A stretch of 39,423 nt of DNA from an uncultured Actinomycetes bacterium (GCA_903852585.1 CAINRG010000052.1:1-39423); one strand, 5' to 3'; numbered from the stretch's first letter, positions 16,992 to 26,079 are shown. Notes: a model not told the origin generated them from the letters alone. Numbers and translations: made by a program.

Positions 16992-18313
16992 AGAGAGTTA
17001 TCCTGGCTCCTTCGCTAGTATTTTCTCTAGTAATTTCTCTAGTAATTTCTCTCGTACTTTCTTTATTTTCAACAAGTGCCTTCGCCTTTAATCCCCAAGC
17101 CGTCACCGCTGCTGGTCCAGGAGATCACATTCACGGAATGGATCTCTCCTATTGGCAACATCCATCGGGAAGCAAGATTGACTTCAAAAAAATGTATAGC
17201 GCAGGTATTCGCTTTGTAATGATTAAAGGTGCTGATGCACACGATGTTGCTGACGCCCAAGCTTACAAATATCTCAAGATAGATCGTCCTGCAGCACAAG
17301 CAGCTCGCCTCTACACAGGTTTCTATTACTACGCATATCTTCCAGATAGCACCGATGCGGCCTACATCATCAAAGATGCAACTGCGCAAGCACAAAAAGT
17401 TATTTGGCGATTGGCGGCAATTGGTGGCTACAACTTCCGTGATCTTCCAGTCTCATTAGATTTGGAAAATAATTGCGTTCGATCAGCAGCCAATGGAAAT
17501 TGCGCAAAATATATGGCCAGAACCAATGTGACTTTATGGGCAAAGACTTGGCTTGCCACAGTCGCTGCAAAGACAGGAAAGAAGCCTTTTCTTTACTCCT
17601 ACGCAAACTTTCTTGAGCAAAACGTTTCTCGAGATGCCGATCTTCGAACCTATCCCCTGTGGATGGCGCATTACTCCCTCAACCCAGCAAGTGCCCAGCC
17701 AAATCAGAAGAGTGTTGGTTGCTATGCCCATGCATGGACAAATGCAAACTGCACTGCAAATTGGCAGATGTGGCAATACACATCATGTGGAATAGCCGGT
17801 AAATATGGAGTCCCCGGTAGCCGCGTTGATTTGAATGTTTTCTCTGGTACATCCACACAATTCTTGAAATTACTCCGCAATACATGGGAACCAGAACAAA
17901 CCGATTTGTTGCCTATAAATGAAGCAACAACCATGAATATTCTTGATCAAAGCTCTTCTGATACAAACGCCGCAGTTAAAGTTACGATTGATGTCACACG
18001 CCCCGATGGCTCACCTGTTGTTGCAGGAACTGTTAATTGGCAATCAGCAGATTCGACTCAAACAAATGGAGTTCAAAGCGTTACTCGCGCAGCAAGTGGT
18101 CGATTTGTTTTAACGATTACAGGGCTTTCTGCAGGAAGCTATGTTGGAGCTGTAAATTTTGTCGATATCACTGGGACGCATGCCTCCAATCAACTCCCGA
18201 TCACATTTGCTGTCACACAAGGGCCTACTCCTACGCCTAAGCCAACACAACCCTCGTCAACTAAGCCCCCAAAGCCGCCTGTTGATTCGTGTGCAGGGCA
18301 GATCCGAATCTAG
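16988..18313 (+). CDS. Secreted GH25 lysozyme with C-terminal Ig-like domain
   Basis: A 441-residue exported muramidase candidate. The signal peptide (about residues 1-33, ending STSAFA) has a run of SLVx repeats. The GH25 barrel covers about residues 48-300: HGMDLSYWQH with catalytic-type Asp52, FVMIKGADAH, TGFYYYAYLP and the acidic pair in VSLDLENNC near residue 158. An Ig-like strand domain spans about 320-410 (VKVTIDVTRPDGSPVVAG). A Pro/Thr/Lys-rich tail follows and ends with CAGQIRI. It probably cuts peptidoglycan glycan strands, either its own or those of other bacteria. The GTG start overlaps the previous stop. Confidence 0.9.
   Translation: MKRVILAPSLVFSLVISLVISLVLSLFSTSAFAFNPQAVTAAGPGDHIHGMDLSYWQHPSGSKIDFKKMYSAGIRFVMIKGADAHDVADAQAYKYLKIDRPAAQAARLYTGFYYYAYLPDSTDAAYIIKDATAQAQKVIWRLAAIGGYNFRDLPVSLDLENNCVRSAANGNCAKYMARTNVTLWAKTWLATVAAKTGKKPFLYSYANFLEQNVSRDADLRTYPLWMAHYSLNPASAQPNQKSVGCYAHAWTNANCTANWQMWQYTSCGIAGKYGVPGSRVDLNVFSGTSTQFLKLLRNTWEPEQTDLLPINEATTMNILDQSSSDTNAAVKVTIDVTRPDGSPVVAGTVNWQSADSTQTNGVQSVTRAASGRFVLTITGLSAGSYVGAVNFVDITGTHASNQLPITFAVTQGPTPTPKPTQPSSTKPPKPPVDSCAGQIRI
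17011..17058 (+). repeat. Four imperfect 12-bp tandem repeats encoding SLVx in a signal peptide
   Basis: Units at 17011, 17023, 17035 and 17047 follow TTCTCTAGTAAT, with the middle two identical and the outer ones differing by a few bases. Each unit encodes Ser-Leu-Val plus Phe, Ile or Leu in the signal-peptide core of the GH25 protein. Loss or gain of a unit keeps the frame and changes the hydrophobic length by four residues. Confidence 0.85.
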
Positions 18314-18333
18314 TTAGATAGGATTGGCTCATT

Positions 18334-19440
18334 ATGAGCGAATCACTTCCGGGCGGTTTTTTCCGTACTGACCTACCCATGAACGATGGGCGCACGATTC
18401 GTTATTACGATCGCTCAGATATTTCTCGTAACGCGAAAGATCAACGCCCTCCAGAGTCACCTGCTGGGATTGGCGAACTTCGCCTTGATCCCCTCGTGAA
18501 TGAATGGATTGCTGTCGCTTCTCATCGCCAACACAGAACATATCTTCCTCCAAAAGAGCTTTGTCCAATCTGTCCTACCAGCGGTGATTTGCTCACAGAA
18601 ATCCCTGATTCAAATTTTTCAGTTGTTGTCTTCGATAATAAGAATCCATCCCTCAATTCGGCACCTGCCGGATGGGAGCTTCCAGAAGTAAACGGCCCAT
18701 ACACGGCTACGCCAGCTGGAGTTGGAAAGGCAGAGGTTATTGTCTTTACACCCAAGCATGATTCAAGCCTTCGGGAGCTTTCTGAAGAACAAATCGCACT
18801 CGTAGTTTCTGCCTGGCGTGATCGCACAAAGGAAATTTCACAGATTCCCCATATCGTTCAGGTTTTTCCATTTGAAAATCGTGGCGTGGAGGTCGGCGTA
18901 ACAATTCCTCACCCACATGGCCAGATTTATGCATATTCATACCTCACTCCCCGTACGGAGCGAATGCTGGCGGTCGCTCAGGAATATTTTTCTAAAACCG
19001 GCAAAGTCTTGATGGATGAAATTCTTGCTCGTGAGATCAATGACAAAGTCCGCATTGTTGCTGAGAATGAGCATTGGGTTGCCTATGTTCCATTTGCCTC
19101 ACGGTATCCATACGAAATTCATGTTGCCCCTCGAAAGCGTGTTCCAGATTTTGCAGAACTGTCAGATCTCCAGGCGAACGCCTTTCCATCGATTGCCAAA
19201 GAAGTTCTCTCTCGTCTTGATGGTGTCTATGGAGTAGCGATGCCATATATGGCTTCATGGCACCAAGCGCCTGTAAAAATTGGACGCGATCTTCTTGGAC
19301 TTCATTGGCAGATCACATCCGTACGTCGCACTCCCGATAAATTGAAGTACCTCGCAGGCTCTGAATCTGGCATGGGTGCATTTGTGATGGATATGGCGCC
19401 GGAACAATCGGCCGAACAATTGAAGGCTGTGCGGCTTTGA
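18334..19440 (+). CDS. galT: Galactose-1-phosphate uridylyltransferase
   Basis: Leloir-pathway enzyme that exchanges UMP between UDP-glucose and galactose-1-phosphate. The protein has 368 residues. It shows the metal-site cysteines in LCPICPT, the HIT-type active site IPHPHGQIYAY with the uridylylated His, and a C-terminal motif SWHQAPVKIG...HWQITSV. A TAGGAT element is 9 nt before the ATG, so the leader is at most a few bases. galE follows with a 4-bp overlap. No galactokinase gene lies in the window. Confidence 0.94.
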   Translation: MSESLPGGFFRTDLPMNDGRTIRYYDRSDISRNAKDQRPPESPAGIGELRLDPLVNEWIAVASHRQHRTYLPPKELCPICPTSGDLLTEIPDSNFSVVVFDNKNPSLNSAPAGWELPEVNGPYTATPAGVGKAEVIVFTPKHDSSLRELSEEQIALVVSAWRDRTKEISQIPHIVQVFPFENRGVEVGVTIPHPHGQIYAYSYLTPRTERMLAVAQEYFSKTGKVLMDEILAREINDKVRIVAENEHWVAYVPFASRYPYEIHVAPRKRVPDFAELSDLQANAFPSIAKEVLSRLDGVYGVAMPYMASWHQAPVKIGRDLLGLHWQITSVRRTPDKLKYLAGSESGMGAFVMDMAPEQSAEQLKAVRL

Positions 19441-20393
19441 GCATAGTGCTCGTCACAGGAGGCGCCGGCTATATCGGTTCGACTGCAGTAGCAATTCTTT
19501 TAGATGCAGGATTTCACGTTAGCGTACTTGATGATTTAAGTACTGGTCACGCAGATTCTGTTGATTCGCGAGCCAGGCTAATTGAAGGTTCACTTCTTGA
19601 TAAAGATGCAATTCGCAGAGCAATTGCTGGATGTGACTCGGTCTTGCATTTTGCTGGTAAATCTCTCGTTGGTGAATCTGTAGAAATGCCAGCGCTTTAT
19701 ATGCAGGTAAATGTAGAAGGAAGTACAAATCTGCTCGATGTCATGAAGGAAGTTGGCGTAAATCAGATCGTTTTCTCCTCATCAGCTGCAACTTATGGCG
19801 AGCCGCGCGAGGCGATTCTTACCGAAGAATCAGAAACTCAACCAACAAATCCGTATGGTGAATCAAAACTTAAGGTTGATCAACTTCTCAGCGAGCGTGC
19901 TGTGAAAGATGGAATTGCTGCCCTTTCACTTCGTTATTTCAATGTTGCTGGAGCATTCAAAGGCTCACGTGGATGGCTAACAGAGCGCCACAATCCAGAG
20001 ACGCATCTGATTCCCAATGTCTTAAAAGCAAGCGATTCACATCCGGTCACAGTATTTGGAATTGATTGGCCTACCGCCGACGGCACATGCATTCGTGATT
20101 ACATTCACGTTATCGATCTGATTGACGCCCATATAAAAGCTCTCAAGATTCTCAAAAATGGCACCCATGAGATCATTAATCTTGGAAGTGGTGAGGGCTA
20201 TTCCGTTCGCCAAGTTATAGATACAGCATCTGACGTGATGGGCAGAAAAGTTCCTACTCGTGATGCGCAAAGGCGTGCTGGCGATCCAGCGGTATTAGTC
20301 GCATCTATTGAGAAAGCTCAATCACTTCTCAATTGGAAGCCGACGAAGAATTTGTCGGAGATGATTTCTGACGTTTATAGCTCTACTCGTTAA
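19437..20393 (+). CDS. galE: UDP-glucose 4-epimerase
   Basis: Interconverts UDP-glucose and UDP-galactose with bound NAD. The extended-SDR protein has 318 residues: the Rossmann motif TGGAGYIGS, the SSSAATYGEP strand with active-site Ser, and YGESK as the catalytic Tyr-x3-Lys. The start taken is TTG 19437, which overlaps the galT stop (TTGA); GTG 19446 is an alternative three codons later. With galT it supplies UDP-galactose or uses galactose. Its stop codon is shared in a TTAA palindrome with the convergent ACT gene. Confidence 0.93.
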   Translation: MSIVLVTGGAGYIGSTAVAILLDAGFHVSVLDDLSTGHADSVDSRARLIEGSLLDKDAIRRAIAGCDSVLHFAGKSLVGESVEMPALYMQVNVEGSTNLLDVMKEVGVNQIVFSSSAATYGEPREAILTEESETQPTNPYGESKLKVDQLLSERAVKDGIAALSLRYFNVAGAFKGSRGWLTERHNPETHLIPNVLKASDSHPVTVFGIDWPTADGTCIRDYIHVIDLIDAHIKALKILKNGTHEIINLGSGEGYSVRQVIDTASDVMGRKVPTRDAQRRAGDPAVLVASIEKAQSLLNWKPTKNLSEMISDVYSSTR

Positions 20394-20626
20394 GCGGGAT
20401 TACAAGAAAGAACTTCAACGCCACCAATTTGGCCAAGAACGTTGAGCAAATCTGTTGGATCACTTCCTGGAATCGCCACAGTCACTTCATCAAATCCACG
20501 GCCATTCTCACTCTTAATAACCTGAAGTCCACGGATATCTCCGCCAGCAAATCCGATTGCAGATGCCATCGCTCCCAGTGAACCGGGACGATCTGGAAGT
20601 GAAACTTCGAGTTTAAAAAGTGCCAT
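20390..20626 (-). CDS. Single ACT-domain protein
   Basis: A 78-residue protein that is one ACT domain: FKLEVSLPDRPGSLGAMASAI has the usual strand, then the loop with conserved Gly at the ligand site, and helix. ACT domains bind amino acids and regulate enzymes as dimers. Being free-standing, it may sense an amino acid for a partner that is not obvious here. It is convergent with galE and divergent in no pair; a TTATCT hexamer lies 6 nt upstream but does not fit TANNNT strictly. Confidence 0.85.
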   Translation of the reverse strand: MALFKLEVSLPDRPGSLGAMASAIGFAGGDIRGLQVIKSENGRGFDEVTVAIPGSDPTDLLNVLGQIGGVEVLSCNPA

Positions 20627-20677
20627 GGCTAAAGATAACAGAGGCGATGTTAACGCGAGATTACAGAAATCTTCAGG

Positions 20678-21556
20678 CTAGGCCTGAACGATGTTCTCGC
20701 CCTGAATTGATACCGAGATCTTTGGAAGCGGGGTCGGAGCAGGACCTGCCAAGACAGCGCCTTCGTGTGTGGGATCAAAGCGCGCGCCGTGACAAGGGCA
20801 AGCAAGTTGATTTCCGAGTGAATCGTAATTAACTGTGCAACCCTGGTGGGTACAGATTCGGCTATAGGCAAAGACGCCAGCCTTTGTTCTAAAGAGAATT
20901 GCAGGTGATCCATCCATTGCAGTGAATTCTTTTGTGGAACCAATACTTACATCTGCCAGTTTTGCGATAACGGTATTCACGGAACCCTTCTTGGGACGTA
21001 AAGATCCGCCTGCAAGAGCCCCGATAACTGAAGTCACTGCGACACCAGCAATACGAATGACTTCGCGACGATCGCGAAGGTTTGGAATCAAACCACCATC
21101 ATGGCGGCCACGGCCATTGTTGGAATTTCGCACCATGATGAATAAAGAAATCCATAGAACTGCATAAGGCAGGTCATTGCTGAGAAAATATGGATGAACA
21201 TGGAAGCTCACCGATAGCCACAAAATTATCGCCATCGAGAATCCGCCAAGAGTCGCTGCTTGAAGAGCAACACCGGCCAGCACTGCTATTCCTATTGCAA
21301 ATTCAGAGAGCATGACAAACCAAGCGAATAAGGTCGCATGTTCGAGCATGTGTTTCAATAGAAATGAAATGGGTGAATGGCCAATCATTCCGTTTATCTG
21401 AGCCCCAAAATAATTTGGAGATGCAGCATCAAGATATCCGCCGTCAGTTGCCTTCGCCCATCCGCCATATATCCAGGTCACTCCGAGCCAAAGGCGGATG
21501 ATTGTCATATAGAGCGGTTGTGCTCGCCAAGAGTTAAGGCCAAATCGTGAAGTCAT
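20678..21556 (-). CDS. DoxX-like membrane protein fused to a Rieske 2Fe-2S domain
   Basis: A 292-residue fusion. The start is put at ATG 21556, supported by TACTCT 6 nt upstream; earlier in-frame codons run into the divergent gene's repeat and promoter. Residues about 10-150 form a four-helix DoxX/DoxD-like membrane domain (RLWLGVTWIYGGWAKATDGGYL, EFAIGIAVLAGV). Then DRREVIRIAG precedes another hydrophobic segment, which resembles a twin-arginine signal anchor. The C-terminal Rieske domain has both cluster motifs, CTHQGC and CPCHGARFD. The role is probably electron transfer at the outer face of the membrane, perhaps with quinone or thiosulfate; the substrate is unknown. Confidence 0.88.
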   Translation of the reverse strand: MTSRFGLNSWRAQPLYMTIIRLWLGVTWIYGGWAKATDGGYLDAASPNYFGAQINGMIGHSPISFLLKHMLEHATLFAWFVMLSEFAIGIAVLAGVALQAATLGGFSMAIILWLSVSFHVHPYFLSNDLPYAVLWISLFIMVRNSNNGRGRHDGGLIPNLRDRREVIRIAGVAVTSVIGALAGGSLRPKKGSVNTVIAKLADVSIGSTKEFTAMDGSPAILFRTKAGVFAYSRICTHQGCTVNYDSLGNQLACPCHGARFDPTHEGAVLAGPAPTPLPKISVSIQGENIVQA

Positions 21557-21568
21557 GGCGAGAGAGTA
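21557..21568 (-). promoter_or_regulatory. Putative -10 element, leaderless start of the DoxX-Rieske gene
   Basis: TACTCT (21568-21563) is exactly 6 nt from the ATG at 21556. The divergent gene has a matching element, so the 47-bp gap holds two opposed promoters. Confidence 0.6.
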
Positions 21569-21591
21569 CCGAATCAACCTGAGTTTCCAAC

Positions 21592-21603
21592 TAGTCTGAG
21601 ACC
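21592..21603 (+). promoter_or_regulatory. Putative -10 element, leaderless start of the dienelactone hydrolase gene
   Basis: TAGTCT (21592-21597) is exactly 6 nt before ATG 21604. It supports ATG 21604 over the internal ATG at 21616. Confidence 0.6.
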
Positions 21604-22341
<738 letters not shown>

Positions 22342-22367
22342 ATTCGCTCACCGACAGAGGAGAAATC

Positions 22368-23345
22368 ATGAAAAAGAGAAATTTGGGAACACTCGAAGTA
22401 AGCGCAATCGGCTTAGGCTGCATGGGCATGAGTGATTTCTACGGTCCTCGCAACGATGACGAATCAATTTCCGTCATTCGTCATGCACTCGATATTGGCG
22501 TCACATTTATCGATACTGCCGACATGTACGGTCCTTTTACAAACGAGATTCTCGTTGGAAAGGCAATTGCTGGGCGCCGCGATGAAGTCGTTCTGGCTAC
22601 AAAGTTTGGAAATGAACGCGCCGCAGATGGATCCTTTATAGGGGTAAACGGTAAGGCCGATTACGTTCGCACCGCTTGTGATGCTTCACTCAAGCGCCTT
22701 GGTGTTGACCACATTGACTTGTATTACCAGCACCGCGTTGATCGCTCCGTACCCATTGAAGAGACATGGGGAGCTATGAAGGAACTTGTCGAAGCCGGCA
22801 AAGTTACTCACTTAGGAATTTCAGAAGCCCTTGCGCCAACAATTCGCAAGGCTCACTCTGTTCACCCCATCACCGCAATTCAATCTGAATATTCGCTCTG
22901 GAGCCGTGACCCTGAAGTTAATGGAGTCTTTGAAGTGGCAAAAGAGCTCGGGATTGGATTTGTTCCTTACTCACCTCTTGGGCGCGGATTCCTTACGGGA
23001 ACAATCGCATCGACAAATGAGTTGGATGCATCAGATCGCCGTCGAACGTATCCACGTTGGAATGACGAGAACTTCGATGCAAATATGAAAATCGTTGAGA
23101 AGATTAAAGCCATAGCCAATGAGAAGAGCGCAAGTGCTGCTCAGATTGCTCTTGCATGGACACTTGCGATGAATCCTCACAACGCACCTATTCCGGGCAC
23201 ACGTAAGATTTCTCGCCTCGATGAAAATGCTGCAGCAGTAAACATCACATTAACTGCCGAAGATCTCTCTCGCGTCAACGAGGCAGCTCCCGTTGGAGTT
23301 GCAATCGGCGAGCGCTATCCAGATATGTCGACAGTCAACGCGTAG
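22368..23345 (+). CDS. Aldo/keto reductase
   Basis: An NADPH-dependent TIM-barrel oxidoreductase of 325 residues, in the AKR13-like group by its opening [22 protein letters not shown]. The catalytic tetrad is visible: Asp and Tyr in FIDTADMYG, Lys in LATKFG, and His in YYQHRVD. The C-terminal coenzyme site is [17 protein letters not shown]. It acts in the cytoplasm on an unknown carbonyl substrate. Unlike its neighbours it has a strong Shine-Dalgarno sequence (GAGGAGAAATC before ATG), so it is probably co-transcribed with the hydrolase 26 bp upstream. Confidence 0.93.
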   Translation: MKKRNLGTLEVSAIGLGCMGMSDFYGPRNDDESISVIRHALDIGVTFIDTADMYGPFTNEILVGKAIAGRRDEVVLATKFGNERAADGSFIGVNGKADYVRTACDASLKRLGVDHIDLYYQHRVDRSVPIEETWGAMKELVEAGKVTHLGISEALAPTIRKAHSVHPITAIQSEYSLWSRDPEVNGVFEVAKELGIGFVPYSPLGRGFLTGTIASTNELDASDRRRTYPRWNDENFDANMKIVEKIKAIANEKSASAAQIALAWTLAMNPHNAPIPGTRKISRLDENAAAVNITLTAEDLSRVNEAAPVGVAIGERYPDMSTVNA

Positions 23346-23350
23346 AAAAA

Positions 23351-24085
23351 TTAAGACTGTTGGTTAATTGACCAAAGAGTCCAGATGTGAGTACGTACTG
23401 AACGAGGTTGCTTCAAGATCGTTGTGATCTGGAATGCAATATCTTCTGAGCGTAGGAAGCTTGCAAGTACAGGTGTACCCGCTGTGCGACCGGCACCAAT
23501 TGCGAACTCTGTTTCCGTTCCTGCTGGACAGACGAGTGCAACGCGTACACCTTTTTCGCGGAGTTCGCGATCAAGTCCACCTGCAAGACCAACTTGTGCA
23601 TGCTTTGTTCCAGCGTAGATGGATTCATCTCCGCCTCCACGGAAGCCTGCAACAGAGGAAACGATGACGATATCGCCAGCCTTCTTCTCAATCATTGTTG
23701 GTAAACATGCACGAATGATGTGAACGGTACCTTCGTAATTTGTACGCATCATGCGATTTACTTCATCATCGCTGTAATCAAGAATTGATCCATACATGCC
23801 GATACCCGCATTTGGCACAACAGCATCAATAGTTCCAAACTTATCTAGCGCTGCCTTTGCTACCGCGCGGGAAACGTCAGGTTCTGAACAATCACCAGCA
23901 ACATATGTTGCATTCGCCTCGCCAAGGGATGAAACAATCTCTTTGAGTCGAGCTTCGTTACGAGCGTTCAGCACAACTTTCGCACCTTGCTCAACGAGTT
24001 CTTTGGCCGTTGCTGCACCCATTCCTGCAGTGGCTCCGGTGATTACGATTACTTGACCCTTAAGGTCTCTGAGTGCGTATGTCAT
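23351..24085 (-). CDS. Short-chain dehydrogenase/reductase
   Basis: A classical SDR of 244 residues: TGATAGMGAATAK cofactor motif, NAG in VPNAGIGMYG, active Ser in VIVSSVAGFRGG, and the YAGTK Tyr-x3-Lys pair. The charged residue pattern after the second strand (LNARNEARLK) suggests NADP(H), which is inference. The substrate is unknown. It is convergent with the aldo/keto reductase, with 5 bp between stops. The start has only an imperfect -10 (CATACT) at 6 nt. Confidence 0.92.
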   Translation of the reverse strand: MTYALRDLKGQVIVITGATAGMGAATAKELVEQGAKVVLNARNEARLKEIVSSLGEANATYVAGDCSEPDVSRAVAKAALDKFGTIDAVVPNAGIGMYGSILDYSDDEVNRMMRTNYEGTVHIIRACLPTMIEKKAGDIVIVSSVAGFRGGGDESIYAGTKHAQVGLAGGLDRELREKGVRVALVCPAGTETEFAIGAGRTAGTPVLASFLRSEDIAFQITTILKQPRSVRTHIWTLWSINQQS

Positions 24086-24111
24086 GCACGAAGTATGCGT
24101 GAGGTGCGCGC

Positions 24112-25317
24112 CTAGCGCAAGGTCGCTCCGATAAAGCTTGGTGACATTGGATACATCGCCAAGAGACAGGCATTCAGGGCGTGGTAAATATCAGGCTTTC
24201 CTTCCCATGTCGAAGTAGAGACTTCCTGTCGTGCATTGAGTTCGTGAAACCACGATCCCTTTTCTTTATCAATCAGATATTGATCGATATAGCTCCACCA
24301 TTTTTCATAATCCTCAAGATAAATCCCCTCCCCTGTAAAATGGTGAAGGGTCCACGAAGTCATCGCAGCCTCTGCGGCAACCCAATGCATACGTTCTTTT
24401 ACGACAGGCTTTCTCTGCCAATCCATCGTGTAAATAAATCCATCAGAACCATCTGCGCCCCAGCCATATTTCTTCGCAGCTTCATACATGCCTTTCGCGC
24501 CAACATCAGCCCACTCCATTTTCATTTCGGTGGGTGCAATGAGCTTTACCTGTAGCACAAATCGAGCCCATTCAAGAAGATGTCCAATCGTCACCCCAAA
24601 GGGTCTAAAGGGATCGGCGGGGCGATCGCTATTGAAATCTTTGAGTACCTGCCAATTTTCATCAAAATGCTCGGGCAGAAGAAAATCATTCTTCATCACG
24701 ATTTCCACCATTGTGCGCTCACAAATAGATAATGCGCGGTCACGATATTTCACCTCTTTTGTAACTTCATATGCTGAAATCAGAGCCTCTACCGCATGCA
24801 TATTTGCATTGATCCCATGATAGGAATCGAGCAAAGAAAATTCTTGATTCCAAGAGTTATGCATCATCCTGTGTTGAGGATCCCAAAATTTTGAATCTAT
24901 AACTGCATCAATTTTTTCAAAAAGTTCATCTGCTCCCTTGACCCCAACTACCTTTGCAGTTGATGCGGCAAGAAGTACGAACATATGGTCGTAGGCCATT
25001 TTTTCAGTGCTAACAAATTTTCCATCCGAAGTGATCGCACTAAAAAATCCACCATTGTTCTTATCCTCAAAAAGATTGAGCAATCCATTCACGCCGTGCT
25101 CGACGAGCTCGACAAGATCTTTAGAATCACTGAGTCCGTGAAGGTGGCCCAACCCAAAGGATTGAATCATGCGGCAATTAATCCAGAGTTCTAGGGGTTT
25201 TGATGAATCAACTTTTCCATCGCCGTCGAGGTATCCAAATCCTCCCGATGGGAGAGCAGAAGCGCGCGCAAAATCTAAAAGTCTCTTTGCCTCACGCTCA
25301 AGATTTGGAACTCCCAT
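24112..25317 (-). CDS. AGE-family sugar isomerase/epimerase (YihS/mannose isomerase-like)
   Basis: A 401-residue (alpha/alpha)6-barrel protein of the N-acylglucosamine 2-epimerase superfamily. Features are WINCRMIQSFGLGHLHG at the active-site rim, conserved His in NANMHAVEALI and GHLLEWARF, and HWVAAEAAMTSW near the C-terminus. Relatives interconvert mannose and fructose or glucose, or isomerise sulfoquinovose. The residues needed to choose between these cannot be judged by eye. Context gives no sulfoquinovose genes. The SDR gene follows 26 bp downstream and may be co-transcribed. The start is supported by TATCGT 6 nt upstream. Confidence 0.88.
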   Translation of the reverse strand: MGVPNLEREAKRLLDFARASALPSGGFGYLDGDGKVDSSKPLELWINCRMIQSFGLGHLHGLSDSKDLVELVEHGVNGLLNLFEDKNNGGFFSAITSDGKFVSTEKMAYDHMFVLLAASTAKVVGVKGADELFEKIDAVIDSKFWDPQHRMMHNSWNQEFSLLDSYHGINANMHAVEALISAYEVTKEVKYRDRALSICERTMVEIVMKNDFLLPEHFDENWQVLKDFNSDRPADPFRPFGVTIGHLLEWARFVLQVKLIAPTEMKMEWADVGAKGMYEAAKKYGWGADGSDGFIYTMDWQRKPVVKERMHWVAAEAAMTSWTLHHFTGEGIYLEDYEKWWSYIDQYLIDKEKGSWFHELNARQEVSTSTWEGKPDIYHALNACLLAMYPMSPSFIGATLR

Positions 25318-25329
25318 GGCACAACGATA
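25318..25329 (-). promoter_or_regulatory. Putative -10 element, leaderless start of the AGE-family gene
   Basis: TATCGT (25329-25324) is exactly 6 nt from the ATG at 25317. Confidence 0.55.
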
Positions 25330-25378
25330 GCCAGCACTCTCAAGAATTCAATCAGAGGCTATAGACGAAAAGTAGGCG

Positions 25379-25390
25379 TACACTGAAAAT
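25379..25390 (+). promoter_or_regulatory. Putative -10 element, leaderless start of the SOUL gene
   Basis: TACACT (25379-25384) is exactly 6 nt before ATG 25391. The gap, GAAAAT, is not a ribosome-binding site. The same hexamer is used by the ZIP transporter gene. Confidence 0.6.
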
Positions 25391-25921
25391 ATGACCGAGC
25401 GCCAGAAGTTCCAGATGCTTCAGAAGTACAACAGCTTCGAATTACGTCGATACGAGCCATGCGTTGTCGCTGAGGTCTCTGTGAAGGATGACTACCGCTC
25501 TGCTGCTAACAAGGCCTTTCGCCCACTCTTTAATTACATCTCCAAGAACAACTCCACAGCCACAGGCATATCCATGACAGCACCGGTAGTTGCGCGAAAG
25601 CAAGAGGCTAGCGGAGCGCAGGAATGGATTATTCACTTTGTGATGCCCGCTGGATCAACGTTGAAAGATTTGCCGCACCCCAAAGATGCAAAGGTGCTTT
25701 TGCGAGAAGTTCCGGAAGAGGATTGTGTTGCAATTTCATTCAGGGGCCGAGCTACCGAAAGCCTCTGCAGAAAGAACGAGGAAGTTCTGAGGCTTCAAGC
25801 GGAAAAAGAACACTTCCAGTTGTCGGCAGAAACTCGAATCGCCCGCTTTGACCCTCCATTTAAACCAGGGTTCTTGATGTACAACGAGATTGTCATACCG
25901 CTTCTAAAATCTGAGAAATAA
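25391..25921 (+). CDS. SOUL heme-binding family protein
   Basis: A 176-residue protein with the SOUL fold: FELRRYEPCVVAEVSV, then FRPLFNYISKNNST followed by ISMTAPVV, which is the family hallmark. A late LMYNEIVIPL strand closes the domain. Animal members bind heme or act in apoptosis. Bacterial members are poorly characterised, and heme binding here is only possible. No signal peptide. The stop lies one base before the tRNA-Asn end (opposite strand). Confidence 0.9.
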   Translation: MTERQKFQMLQKYNSFELRRYEPCVVAEVSVKDDYRSAANKAFRPLFNYISKNNSTATGISMTAPVVARKQEASGAQEWIIHFVMPAGSTLKDLPHPKDAKVLLREVPEEDCVAISFRGRATESLCRKNEEVLRLQAEKEHFQLSAETRIARFDPPFKPGFLMYNEIVIPLLKSEK

Positions 25922-25922
25922 G

Positions 25923-25995
25923 CTCCCCCGGCTGGCCTCGATCCAGCGACATCTCGATTAACAGTCGAGTGCTCTACCAACTGAGCTACAGGGGA
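25923..25995 (-). tRNA. tRNA-Asn (GTT)
   Basis: Cloverleaf of 73 nt on the minus strand: acceptor TCCCCTG pairing with CGGGGGA (one T:G wobble), D-arm GCTCAGTTGGTAGAGC, anticodon loop CTGTTAA with anticodon GTT, T-arm with GGATCGAGG-type loop, discriminator G. CCA is not encoded. It lies after dnaG in the same direction, with an 84-bp gap. Confidence 0.95.
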
Positions 25996-26079
25996 CTACT
26001 TGCGAATTTGGTGATAACAGCTGTCCGTTAAGACGACTGCGTCCCACCTACGCCCTATTAATGGCGACGGTGAATGATA

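Noticed and set aside
25923-25995. tRNA-Asn as phage attachment site
   Set aside because: Flanking genes are SOUL and dnaG, both ordinary; no duplicated tRNA end or integrase seen.
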